This document shows positions 1 through 11,603 of a DNA stretch of 64,000 bases, in pieces. The notes beneath the pieces were generated by a model, which had not been told where the DNA came from, did not search any database, and was given only the letters and a program-made list of their open reading frames with translations. Location: the NCBI GenBank assembly GCA_014621425.1, contig JAANBB010000060.1, forward strand, positions 1 through 64,000, read 5' to 3'. The translations under genes were made by a program, and so were the position numbers. The stretch comes from Cylindrodendrum hubeiense. Its lineage: Eukaryota > Ascomycota > Sordariomycetes > Hypocreales > Nectriaceae. The first letter of the stretch is position 1, and the number at the start of each line of letters is the position of its first letter.

Positions 1-1103
1 GGGGTGGTGGCCGGGGGAGGCCGGGGATGGCCGGGGTCCGGGCGGATGGCTGCCTCTAAAACGCCAACGTCCTCGAACTGCAACCCCATCAACCCACGTC
101 TCTCTGGGCTCTCTGGACGGTCCGACGGGGGGCATTCGTAGTGCCGACCGGGGCCCTCGCCCGTCTGTCGTGCAGGACCCCAACGGCGACCAATTCAAGC
201 CACGACGCCGCTGGCCCACCCGGCAGGGGCCGTTGCAGAACCGCTCCGCACCCGCACTATCAACGTGGGACATGGCATGGAGGCGTGGGCCCCCTATGGA
301 GCCAAGCAGATTCTCACCTCACAGCCGCAACCGCAATTACTCAAGCATCCAAGCATCCAAGCCAGAGCCATCCATCAACGTGCTCCCTCGTGCGCCCTGG
401 CCTCAAAAACGGCCGACGCTTTCGCCGTCTGTCGCAACCAACACTCGCTCCACAATGGCCTCGATTGTCCCCTCCTCTCCTCCGAGTTGCCCAGGAAAAC
501 CTGGTCCCGACTCGCATGTGGCAGTCATCTCCGGATACACGGCCCACGCCCTCCCGCTCCGCTCGTGGCCTCCTACCACCCCCCGTGCCGGTATTCTTGC
601 TGCTCGGTGCCCGCGCTGGCCCAGTAGTTGCCGCAGGCTATGCTAATGCTGTTTTAGTTGGGGCTCTGTCTGTCAGGCCCCGCATAATCGAAGCTTTCGT
701 GGAGGCGCTCTGGTCCCGAGACGTCCCTTGCGCACTTCGTCAGCTTGGCATTGTGGGAGTGGAGGATCGAGAGACCTGAGGCAGTAAGTTAGCACGTATG
801 TCAACTACCGCTGTTGCCGATCAGAGAGGGTCCTCTTTTCGCGAGTTATCGGAGCATTCAAGTCACTACTCACGAATACTACGTACCTTTTAAACCCTAG
901 GCCTTGTCCCTTCTGACCCGGATTGCAGGCCGTGAATCCCTGTTCGACCATTCTTTGTCCCTTCGCTTAAGGACCAGCTCATTGTGCCATATCTTGCTTC
1001 CTATCGGACCATCACTTCTCCACGATCCGCTCTTGACTTCCTTGAAAACGGTCCCTCCCACCGTTGCCAATCCCTTCCTCCTACCCCGAGTCCCATCCCA
1101 TTC
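1..1103. other. Upstream region of the PKS gene, no gene supported
   Basis: The first 50 bases are G-rich with repeated GGCCGGGG-like words. Overlapping open frames between 141 and 780 lie on both strands with no domain, splice pattern or bias that supports a protein. The last 200 bases before the PKS start are pyrimidine-rich, as in many fungal promoters and leaders. No RNA gene was recognised. Confidence 0.5.
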
Positions 1104-4100
1104 ATGGATAGCATCATGGACTCGAGCCACAATACCACAGGTGCGGTTGCACCACCAACACAGAATGGCACCAACACCAACAGCCACACGGGCCAAGAGC
1201 CCATTGCCATTGTTTCTGTGGCCTGCCGTCTTCCTGGTCACTGTATGAACCCACAGCAATTATGGGAGTTTCTCCTCAATGGAGGCGTTGCTGCCTCCAA
1301 CTCACCCCCCGAGTCGAGATTCAACATCAAGGGACACTTTGATGGCTCCCGCAAGACTCACACCATGATATCGCCTGGAGGCATGTTCATTGAGGACATC
1401 GACCTGCAGGCGTTTGACGCCCAATTCTTCAACGTCAATAGAGCAGACACAATTGCCATGGAGCCGCAGCAGCGCCAGATTCTCGAGGTCGTCTATGAAT
1501 GTCTCGAGAACGGAGGTGTCACACTAGAGAGTCTGACAGGCAAGGAAGTTGGCTGTTTTGTGGCCAGCTACGCCGTCGGTAGGTGCCCCCCCACGCGCTC
1601 CCGCCCGAGAAAAAGCAATTCTTGCTCACCCTTACCCACCAACTAGATTTTGGCGATATTCAGGCACGGGACCCCGAGGACAGAGCCGGGGGTATCTCAA
1701 TGGGTATTGGTCGCTCTATTTTGAGTAACCGAATCAGCCACTTTTTGAACATCAAGGGTCCCAGGTGAGTGTACAACATCAAGCTTTGCAACAATTGTGA
1801 CACTGACCGAAAACCCATAGTATGACCATTGACACGGCCTGTTCTGGCGGCCTGGTCTCCCTCGATGTTGCTTGCAAATATCTGCAGGCAGGGTTGATGG
1901 ATGGAGCACTCGTGGCAAGCGCCAACATCAACCTGGACCCTGAACACACAATTGAGTCAGGGTCCTTACGAGGAACCATCTCTGAGTCCGGAAAATGTCA
2001 CACGTTTGACAACAAGGCCGACGGTTATGTCAAATCCGAAGCCGTAAACTGCGTCTATGTCAAGAGATTGAAAGACGCGATCCGTGACGGAGACCCCATC
2101 CGGGCAGTTATTCGCGGCACCTCGTCCAACAGCGATGGCCGCACTCCTGGTATTGCCAGTCCCAGCTCCGAAGCACAGGCAGCAGCTGCCATGGCTGCAT
2201 ACGAGCGTGCTGGGATCACCGATCTCAACCGGACAGGATACCTCGAGTGCCATGGTACAGGCACCCCTGCTGGCGATCCCATCGAGACAACTGGAGCCAG
2301 CATGGTTTTCAAGGCCTCTCACCCTGCCGACGACCCCCTTCTTGTTGGATCTATTAAGAGTAATATTGGCCACTCTGAGAATGCGGCAGGAATCTCATCC
2401 CTTCTCAAGGCCACCCTTGCTGTGGAGAGCGGTATCATTCCAGGAAACCCAACCTTCATCAGCCCCAACCCCAAGATCGATTTTGCGAATTTGCATCTAC
2501 GCCCTTCAAGGGTGGCCGTTAACTGGCCCAAGAGCAAAAATGACTATCGCCGAGCCAGTGTTAACTCATTTGGCTTTGGTGGCACCAACGCCCACGCAAT
2601 TGTTGAGTCCTCGGAACACTTCCTCCAAGAACAGAAGATCCAGCCTCATGTACAATACCTCAGCACATACTCTGAGGAAAGCGATGATTTCTTTGACGAT
2701 GATGATGATGAAGTTGATGAGTCGGCTGGCGGTGTACCCAGACCACAAGTCGTGGTTTTCTCCGCCAATAACTTGGACTCTCTTAAGTCCTACCTGAAGA
2801 AATTGCGGACCCATCTCCTCAACCCCCGAGTTAGCATCAAGCTCTCGGACCTAACATACACACTTTCAGAGCGCCGAACCCGCCTCTACCACCGCGGTTT
2901 CGCTGTCATCACCAAAGGCCCAGATGCCAAGGTTGATGACATCTCCGCTGATTCTGTCATCTTTGGCAAGCAAGCAGCGGATCCCCCTAAGATTGGTTTC
3001 GTTTTCACAGGCCAGGGAGCACAATGGCCTCAGATGGGCCGTGATCTTCTGAATGCTTTCCCTGAAACCGCGGGCTCAATTATTAAAAGACTCGATAATG
3101 CCCTTCAGGACCTTTCTCCTGAAGTTAGACCGGCTTGGTCAATTTACTCTGAGCTTACCGAGTCCCGATCCACGGATCACATGCGTTTGCCAGAGTTCTC
3201 TCAGCCTTTGGTCACGGCACTTCAACTCGCCCTCTTCGAAGTTTTGAAGCTGTGGGGTGTTTCTCCCCGAGCTGTCGTGGGTCACTCATCAGGTGAGATT
3301 GCGGCTGCCTGCACGGCTGGCCTCCTCACCCCTGAGCAAGCCATCAAGATTGCCTATCTGCGTGGCTTTGCTGGAAAGGAAGCTACAGGCACAGACGAAG
3401 CCCTTAGCATGATGGCCGTTGGTATGGGCCCCGAGAAGGTCCAACCATACCTTGATACCGTGAACGTGAGCGGAGAGAAGCCTCTCGTAGAGATTGCTTG
3501 CTACAACAGTCCTTCAAGCGTTACCCTTGCTGGTACTGTTGATTCTCTCAACATTGCCCGTGAGGCTATTCAGGCCGATGGACACTTCGCCCGCTTGCTG
3601 CAAGTCAACCTAGCTTACCACTCACGGTACATGGGATCAATCAGTGAGGCTTATGAGAAGCTGTTGGTTGATAACAAGTGTCTCGAGGACTCTCCTAAGT
3701 CTTCTGGATCAGTCAAGATGTTCTCATCTGTCCTCCGAGAGAAGCTTTCTCCCGAGGCAGAGACTGGCGTCGATTACTGGAAGGCCAACATGGTCTCTCC
3801 TGTCCGGTTTGCTGATGCCTGTCTGGAGATGATGAAGGATCAGGAGGACGGAGTTGACTTCCTGATTGAGCTCGGCCCAAGCAATGCTCTTTCTGGCCCA
3901 GTTGGTCAGATTAGGAAGACTCTGCCGAATGATGGTACCAACATCACATATGCTTCTGCCACCAAGCGTGGAGCTGAGACGCTTCAGGCTCTTTACTCTG
4001 TTGTTGGCCACCTCTTCATTGCCGGTGCGGATATCTCACTCACAAAGGTGAACAGTGGTGAGGTGGTTGCTTCAACGAAGCCCTCGGTCCTGATCGATCT

Positions 4101-7100
4101 TCCCAACTATTCCTGGAACCACACTACTAAGTACTGGCACGAAAGCGAAGCCAGCAAAGAATGGCGTTTCCGCAGATTCCTGCACCACGATCTTCTCGGA
4201 AGCAAGATCTTGGGAACCTCCTGGAACGCACCCTCATGGAAGAAGCCGCTTAAGCTTTCCGATTTCCCCTGGCTTAGCGAACATAAGATGGGCACGGATG
4301 TTGTCTTCCCTGGAGCCGGTTACATTGCGATGGCTATTGAAGCTGTTTACCAAACCACCCTTTCTGTTGCAACTGAGGATGAGGCTAAAGAACTAGACGC
4401 TGAGTCATATCACTACCAGCTTCGAGACGTCAAGTTCTCCAAGGCGCTCGTGCTTGACGAGACGGCTGACGCTGCAGTCATGCTCAACCTGACCCCTACT
4501 CTGGGACTTAAGTCTAAGTGGTACAAGTTCGAAGTCATCTCAACGGTTGGCGGCGAAGCCCTTACCACCACTAGCCATAGCACTGGATTTGTTCGACTCA
4601 ACAAGGGGCTACTCAAGAACCCTCCAGCTGACCCTGACGCGCTGAAGCTCCCCTTGAAGCATACCGCCCCTGCTAAGCGGTGGTATGACTCTATGGCGGA
4701 TGCTGGGTATGGATTTGGTCCATCTTTCCAGAAGCAAGTCGAGGTGGAAGTTACCCTCGGCCAGCCTACGAGCCGTTCTCTAGTTAACTTGACCTCACCC
4801 GCCTCCAAGTGGAAGCAATCATACTACCCTCTCCACCCGGTAGTTATGGATGGCTGCTTCCAAACCGTCTCGCCTTCTCTGTGGCATGGAGACCGCAGTG
4901 CTGTCGACTCTCTTCTGATCCCTGCCGGCGTGGATAGTCTGTCTATCTCTGCATTCCCGCAGGGTCAGCTACCCGAGGTTGGCCTCTCAGTTTCCTCGGC
5001 CAAGTACCTCGGCCGAGGACGCCTAGAAGACAAGATCCATTACTCTTCTTACGCCTCTGTTTATAACCCCGAGACTGGCGATGCCATCTTTGACATGAAG
5101 GGACTGCGATACCATCGTCTTGAGACACAGAACACTTCTTCAGAGCCTTACCCTTATACTCGCTTGGAGTGGAAACCTGATTTCAGTCAGCTGCGTGAAG
5201 ATGGCAAGCTTAACGCTGCCATCGAGGCCAGCAAAATCAAAGAGAACTCTGCCCATACTGTTATTGATTTTGCTGCCCACAAGCAGCCTCATCTTGCCGT
5301 GTTGGAGGTCAACCTGACTCCCAATGATACTTCCAGCCTGTGGCTTGAGAAGCCCGGGTCGAAGCACGCGACCCGTGCGGCATGCAGAGCCTATCAACTG
5401 ATTAGCAAGTACCCTGACGCTGTTCTCGAGGCCGAGAACCAGTACGCTGGGTCTGCTAATGCCAAGTTCACTCTCCTTGACCCCACCTCGGCCGACTATG
5501 AGGCATCTCCCGAGCTGTATGATCTCGTTATTGTGAAGCTGCCCCCCACCACCAGCGCTCAGGTTGACATTCTCGTCGCAAACATCGACAAACATGTTGC
5601 AGAGAATGGAAGTGTGCTATTCATTCAAGGGTCGGAAAAGATTGAGACCAAGTTGAATGGTGAGGTCAATGGTGAGGTTACTGGTGAGGTCAATGGCGAT
5701 GCTATGGAACTCACCAACGGGGAGGCGACTGAGGAGACAAACGCCACCACGAACGGCGAGATCCAAGAAACTGTCGAAGTCCAGACGAACGGAACTACCA
5801 ATGGAGAGACCAATGGGGTTCACCCTGAAGAAAATATTGGTGATGTTTCTGCTTCTCTTGAGAAGTCCGGCTTTAAGAGCATCCGGGCCATTCCCAGCGA
5901 GGGCAACGATGTCACGGTTGTCGCATCCAAGGCTTCACCAAAGGATGCTCAGCGTGGCGAAATTGCTATTGTTCGCCTCTCTGAATCGTCAGAAATTACT
6001 TCTCTTGCTGCCAAGTCTCTGGGCGAGCTTGGCTGGTCCCTCACAGAGCACGCCTCTTCCGTCGAGGCTGTTCAGCCGAAGAGCATCGTCCTCGTCATTG
6101 ATGAGCTCGCGCAGCCTGTCTTGACAACTGTCACGGATGCCCAGTGGCTTTCCGTAAAGGAGCTTATCCGAAAGGAGTGCAACATCCTCTGGGTGACCCA
6201 AGGTGCACAGATGACTGTCAAGAACCCCCATGCTTCGATCGCTCAGGGTGTGTTCCGAAGCGTCCGCTCCGAGGAGCCTCTTCTCAACATCATTACTCTT
6301 GACGTAGAGTCTAGCGATGCCGAGGCGCTTCCTAACACTGTTGCGGCAGTTGACTCTCTCCTTCAGTTGGTCCATGACAAGCCTACTCAGGAGAGCAACG
6401 ACTTTGAGTTCGTCGAGCGTGGTGGCATTCTTTACATCCCCCGAATTTTGCCTGATGAGGGTCTCCGTTCGGCCCAGGTCGAAGGCGAGAAATCGTCTAA
6501 CCACACCGTTGATCTACATGCCTCCAAGTCCACTATCCGCCTTATTACTGGAAAGCGTGGTGACATTGACTCCCTGCACTGGACGGAGATTGGCTCTAGT
6601 GAGGCCACAGAGCTTGAGCCTGGGTTCCTGGAGATTGAGATTTACGCCTCCAGTCTCAACTTCAAGGATGTTATCGTGGCCATGGGCATCATCCCTGAGA
6701 ATGAGCACCTGCTTGGTCTCGACGGTGCCGGTATCGTCACTCGAGTCGGTCCTGGTGTCACTGATAGACATGTTGGTCAGCGTGTCGCTGTCCTGGAGAG
6801 AGGCACGCTTGCAAACCGTGTCATCACTCCTCGAGAGTATACCATGACTATCCCTGATAGCATGTCTTTCGAGGAAGGTGCCACTATGCCTCTGGTCTTC
6901 GTCACCAGCATGGAGTCGCTGTTTGGTCTTGCAAACCTCCGACGTGGACAGAAGGTTCTGATCCACTCCGCTGCTGGTGGCATTGGTATCTCGAGCATCC
7001 AGCTGTGCAAGTACAAGGGGTGTGAGGTACGTACCCCCAAAACTCCTGAGCAAGGGAGGACTTTTCTGTAGATCGTGATTGCTGACATTATTTACCTAGG

Positions 7101-8964
7101 TTTTCGCTACTGTTGGATCTGACGACAAGCGTCAATTCCTCAAGGACTCCTTCGGAATCCCCGATGATCACATCTTCTCGTCTAGAAGCACCAAGTTCGC
7201 AAAGCAGATCCTGGACGCGACCAACGGTTATGGAGTCGACGTGATCCTCAACTCCCTCACTGGAGAACTTCTGGAAGAATCTTGGCGCATCATCGCTACT
7301 GCCGGCACAATGGTTGAGATTGGCAAGCATGACATTCTTGAGCGCCGCTCCCTGCCCATGGAGCCTTTCGGCCGAAACGCCTCGTTCCGCGCTTTGGATC
7401 TCTCGCTGAAGGAATTCCCTAAGAGAGTCGTGGGAGAGTAAGTGCCCCGTCGTTTAACCCATGCGCCGTTCGCTCTAGTTTTAACACCGAGATAGGCACC
7501 TCGATTTGCTGTCTGAGCTTGTTAAGCAGGGCCACATGAAGCCCATCAACCCCATTAAGGTCTTCTCGTTTGAGGAGATTGGAGATGCATTCCGATTCCT
7601 CGGAAGCGGAAAGCACATTGGAAAGCTGATCATCTCCAACGGAGAGAAGGAGGCGGCCCAAGTTACAGTAAGTCATGCCATGAACTTTTTGCTGGTGGAA
7701 ATGCTGACATCCTGTCCTCTAGGTCCAACCCTCCAAGCGTAGCCTTGAGAGGGCCTTGAACCCAGAGCACTCGTACCTCGTTGTCGGAGGTCTCAAGGGT
7801 CTCTGCGGAAGCTTGGCTATCTGGCTCGCTAAGAATGGAGCCAAGCACCTGTCTATCATGTCGCGAAGCGGTTCCGCTGACGAGAAATCTCTTGGAGTCA
7901 TCAAGGATATTGAAGCCCAGGGATGCTCTATTGAACTTCTGAAGGGAGATGTTGCTGATGTTGAAGACGTGCGACGCTGCTTGAAGTCGACGTCTGTACC
8001 CATCGGTGGTATCGTCCAGGGCGCCATGGTTCTGCGAGTAAGTTTCTTTGATCTCCTTGCGCACATTTCGCAGACAACATTTACTAATTTGCAACAGGAT
8101 CGCATGTTCGACTCTATGACCCACCAGGAGTATCACGAGGCGCTTGCTTGCAAGGTCCAAGGAACATGGAACCTTCACACAGTGTCCCTGGAGCTTAACC
8201 TGCCGCTTTCTTTCTTCACCATGCTGTCATCCATCTCTGGCATCATCGGTCAGAAGGGACAGGCCAATTACTCTGGTGGCAACACGTTCCTCGACTCGCT
8301 GGCTGTCTACCGCCGCGATACCTTGGGACTGCCGGCTACCTCCATCAACTTGGGCATTATCGAGGGCATCGGATACCTCGCTGATCACGATGACGTGCAC
8401 AAGCAGCTTACTCGCAACCTAGATACCTGGGCCCCCATCAATGAGGCCAAGCTTCGTCGGGTTTTCGAGTTCTCTGTATACCAGCAAGACCTGGACCTCA
8501 CCCGCCAGCCTAGCCCGGTCAGTGCCACTCAAATGATTACCGGCATGCAGATCCCCTTGCCCGGAGATACCGAGCTCTTCCGCGATGCCCGGTTCACCGG
8601 TCTTCACATCACCACTGGAAAGGAAGGTGATGGAGCCAAGTCGGGCGATCGCGACGACAAGGAGTTGCAGACGTTCCTCCTCCTGATCAAGACCAAGGGT
8701 ACCGACCCCAACGCCTTACTCACAGCTGCGGTGGAGCTCGCGAACAGCAAGTTCACCAAGCTGCTCCGCCTCGCCGAGCCCATGGAGCCAAGCCGCCCAA
8801 TGAGCATCTACGGTCTCGACTCGCTGGTGGCGGTCGAGTTCCGCAACTGGGCCCGCACCACGTTGAGTGTTGAGCTGTCGACGCTGGAGATTACCAATGC
8901 GCAGAGTCTTATTGCGCTTTGCGAGAAGATTGTGTCCAAGGCCGCAGCTGCCTTGGCTGCTTGA
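1104..8964 (+). CDS. Highly reducing type I polyketide synthase
   Basis: Iterative HR-PKS, about 2,496 aa in seven exons; introns 1579-1646, 1765-1820, 7027-7099, 7438-7495, 7668-7722, 8038-8097. The last is 60 nt and frame-neutral, but has GTAAGT and a TTACTAAT branch site. The start is the ATG ahead of the KS-linked [14 protein letters not shown] motif. Domains: KS with DTACSGG (Cys205), His342 (CHGTGT) and His382 (NIGHSE); AT with GHSSGE (Ser687); DH with [11 protein letters not shown] (His1019) and Asp1208 (VMDGCF); a region at about 1310-1470 where the C-methyltransferase would sit but without a recognisable SAM motif; ER from about 1775 with an AAGGIG nucleotide loop; KR ([11 protein letters not shown], Tyr in QANYSGGN); a C-terminal ACP with GLDSL (Ser2450). 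There is no release domain, so a trans hydrolase, acyltransferase or reductase would be needed. An acidic stretch (about 486-505) follows KS and an Asn-Gly-Glu-rich linker lies at 1477-1531. Neighbouring genes are not typical PKS partners, so the product is unknown. Confidence 0.95.
5656..5820 (+). repeat. In-frame Asn-Gly-Glu repeat in the PKS linker
   Basis: Imperfect 12-18 nt units built on AATGGTGAGGTC encode repeated NGEV, NGE and TNGE words (PKS residues about 1477-1531). The tract is low-complexity and acidic and lies between the degenerate methyltransferase region and the ER half. Such DNA is prone to length change by slippage. Confidence 0.8.
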
Positions 8965-9244
8965 GATATATGAGTTACGACAGTGTGCATATTGTTTGAT
9001 GAATAGCGAGTTTGCTTCCGATATTAGATGATTATATTGAACGCACTTTGATGAATTACCTGATGTATGGAGACATAAACTCTCTGATAAGACTCCAAAG
9101 GACTTCAATCTCTGCACGCGACGGCAATAGCTACCAGCTCAATGGCCTGCACCGTGAACCTCCTGAAAGACGTAGTATCTCTCCGCGGCCTTCTCTTCCC
9201 AACTCCATTATCTTCAGCTCCTCGTTTTTGGCTTCATCTCGGAC

Positions 9245-10765
9245 CTAGTTCTCGTCCATCCCCGCCTTTTTTCCCGCGCTCTTGCGCACTGATTCATGCA
9301 TCTCCTTGAGAACGACGGCCACCTTGTGTTCGTCACCATAATTGCACCTCCGCGCAACCTCCTCGATGTGTTCCAATGAAGTATTGGAGGCCGAAATGTG
9401 CTGGGCCATATACTGGAGCAGTTCAGTCCCGTGTAATTCCGGCTGGCATACGTACTCCAGAGCTGATTTCGCTCCGTCGAGAGAATCCAAGCGTGCGCCA
9501 TGTTGCAGTAGCACACCTACAGCATCCTTGAGTCTTCTGAGATCTCTAGGTAGTATGTTCCTCGGATCGATGCGGCTGAAGATGCCATAAAGCAAGGTGT
9601 TGCGCTTTTCGCCTCTGCAAGTCGGGGTCGCGTCGATGCGAGCCCCAGCATCGAGCAGATGCTTAACGCAATCGGCATCCATTGCGTATGCAGCAGCAAA
9701 GAATAGAGGCGTGCCTTTGCACCTGTTGCCAGAACCCTTTACTTCCAAGCCCGCACCAAGGGCGATCAGTTTCGACACTAACACCGCGCGGTCCTCCTCG
9801 ATACATGTCATTACATCTACTTGTACGAGTTCACTGTGATGGGTAATTTCTACAGCCCAATAGCCCGAGTAACCGCTGTCAAGAAACCAGTGCAGTATCC
9901 CACCACAGTCAAATTTACTGTTGACGAGGTTTGACGTATCAGCGCCACGATCGATGAGAGCTGAAACCACCCCGAAGTGTCGACGACGGACCGCGAGATC
10001 GAGGGGCGTCACGCCCGAGACCGCCGTGTTGACGCGTGCACCTCGATCAACCAGAATGTGAACCATGTCTGAGGCGATGCGGCCGTTTCCGCAGTGGCTG
10101 GCGTGGTGAAGTGCCGTCGTCCCCTGCAGCATCTCATTGGCATTGAACCTCGGCCTCTGCGCCAGGGCTTCAACAACGGGCATACAGCCCCGGCGGACGG
10201 CGCAGTAAAGCGCTGACGTGGTAAATGACGACAAGACTGCTCCTCGGCTTATGAGAAGACAGGCCGTATCATAATCGCGCCTGCATATAGCCGTGTGGAG
10301 AGGATACCAGGAAGCAGGCTCAGGGCGTAAGACGCAGTTGCACAATTCTCTAGATGGCGTATTTAGAACAGCGCCATTATCGAGAAGCCATTCGACGATA
10401 TGCGTGTGCCCACGATATATTGCGATATGCAAAGGCGATGCAAAATTCAGTTTCAGGTCCTCATACTTCCGTCGCGATCTGTTGTGCCTGTACATGTACC
10501 TGTCCGGGTCGTTTGGGGCGCCTTTATCGTTGATGTCGGCTCCATAAGCTACCGCGAGCTTCAATGTGCGTAGGCAGCCCTCCCGAGCTGCCCAGAACGT
10601 GCACGTCTCGGTTGGGCCATCGTCGAGAATATTATTCCGGTAGAGAATGGGGTTGAAGAAGTCATAGAGGCGCGAATTGACTAGGGTGAGCGAGTGACGC
10701 TCGTCCTGTCCACAGTCTTGATCGATCATGGTGAGGAGCTCATCGGGGAGGGTGGAGAGCGACAT
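9245..10765 (-). CDS. F-box and ankyrin-repeat protein
   Basis: Single-exon gene of 506 aa. The frame stays open 21 codons further upstream but only from a TTG, so the ATG at 10765 was taken. The N-terminus (MSLSTLPDELLTMI) is an F-box-like helix. About seven ankyrin repeats follow, with words such as SPLHIAIYRGHTHIVEWLL, TALHHASHCGNG, VTPLDLAVRRRHFGVVSAL and GTPLFFAAA. The family is known for F-box proteins acting as SCF ubiquitin-ligase adaptors with ankyrin repeats binding substrate; the target here cannot be told. It is convergent with the PKS, 280 bp from its stop. F-box/ankyrin proteins are greatly expanded in filamentous ascomycetes, so no functional link to the PKS is implied. Confidence 0.85.
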   Translation of the reverse strand: MSLSTLPDELLTMIDQDCGQDERHSLTLVNSRLYDFFNPILYRNNILDDGPTETCTFWAAREGCLRTLKLAVAYGADINDKGAPNDPDRYMYRHNRSRRKYEDLKLNFASPLHIAIYRGHTHIVEWLLDNGAVLNTPSRELCNCVLRPEPASWYPLHTAICRRDYDTACLLISRGAVLSSFTTSALYCAVRRGCMPVVEALAQRPRFNANEMLQGTTALHHASHCGNGRIASDMVHILVDRGARVNTAVSGVTPLDLAVRRRHFGVVSALIDRGADTSNLVNSKFDCGGILHWFLDSGYSGYWAVEITHHSELVQVDVMTCIEEDRAVLVSKLIALGAGLEVKGSGNRCKGTPLFFAAAYAMDADCVKHLLDAGARIDATPTCRGEKRNTLLYGIFSRIDPRNILPRDLRRLKDAVGVLLQHGARLDSLDGAKSALEYVCQPELHGTELLQYMAQHISASNTSLEHIEEVARRCNYGDEHKVAVVLKEMHESVRKSAGKKAGMDEN

Positions 10766-11526
10766 GTCAAGATGGATCCCAATGGTGGGAGTCGGATTGA
10801 AATGGAATTGAAGGCTCAGATTTCTCAATCTTCAATCGTCAGAGCATTCTGAGCATTATTCTCAAGAAAGACACAGATTCTCATGGGTGCCCGACTTCAG
10901 ACCGACTTTTATTGCGTATCTCAGCCTCAGGCAGCCAGCCTCGCCGTGAATTAAAATTCAAGACATAAAGGTGAAAAGGAAGTACAGACTCAACGCCTCA
11001 CTTGACAGATGCGGGGTGGCGGCGGGTTGATAGGCTGTGTGTGACTTTGGCCGCAGCGCCCCCATCGTATCCATCTCAGGTGTCGTACGTGGAGGCAGCC
11101 ACTGTGAAATGCGATGTCTTTTCTTTCTCTCAATTGGCAGCCGAATTCTCCCTACAGATCATAGAGAATCTAGACGGGTCTTCTGCCTGCAGTTAGGGAA
11201 CAGCTTGAACACTAGTCGCCTGAGTTGCTTTGCACAATTTCAGAAAAGTGTCATACATCAACAACAGTATCATATTTCGACAATCCCATTATATTCCGGT
11301 ATCATAATTATATTTCAATAGTGGTAAAATCATTTCATTATAGCAATGTCACGGAATAGTATAATTTCAATCTTGACTAGTTGAATATACTTTCAACCTT
11401 TAGCATTCTAAATTATCTTATTACTTTTTTTCTTTTCATATACGCTTATTTCATGTCACCTTCTGACACTGTACCCTACTGTTCGAATCGCAAATATATG
11501 TGTTACCGATTTACCCTGCCCTTCAA
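10766..11526. other. Intergenic, AT-rich
   Basis: Between two minus-strand genes; the left part should hold the promoter of the ankyrin gene. From about 11240 to 11470 the DNA is strongly AT-rich with no coding potential. Small frames near 11000-11320 show no protein-like features. Confidence 0.5.
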
Positions 11527-11590
11527 CTCCAACAGTCAATAACAGACACCACTTCGCTTTATTCTAAGAGACAGTACTGCATCTATCTGA
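11527..11590. repeat. 64-bp direct repeat, copy A
   Basis: From CTCCAACAGTCAAT to ATCTATCTGA. It matches 13325-13388 without gaps, 53 of 64 positions by eye. It begins 13 bp past the stop of the minus-strand gene at 11604-12809 and so probably lies in its 3' untranslated region. Confidence 0.75.
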
Positions 11591-11603
11591 TTTTTCCATA
11601 TGC

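Noticed and set aside
141..779. Long overlapping plus-strand frames at the left edge
   Set aside because: Several frames are open at once because of GC-rich DNA lacking stops; none has recognisable protein features.
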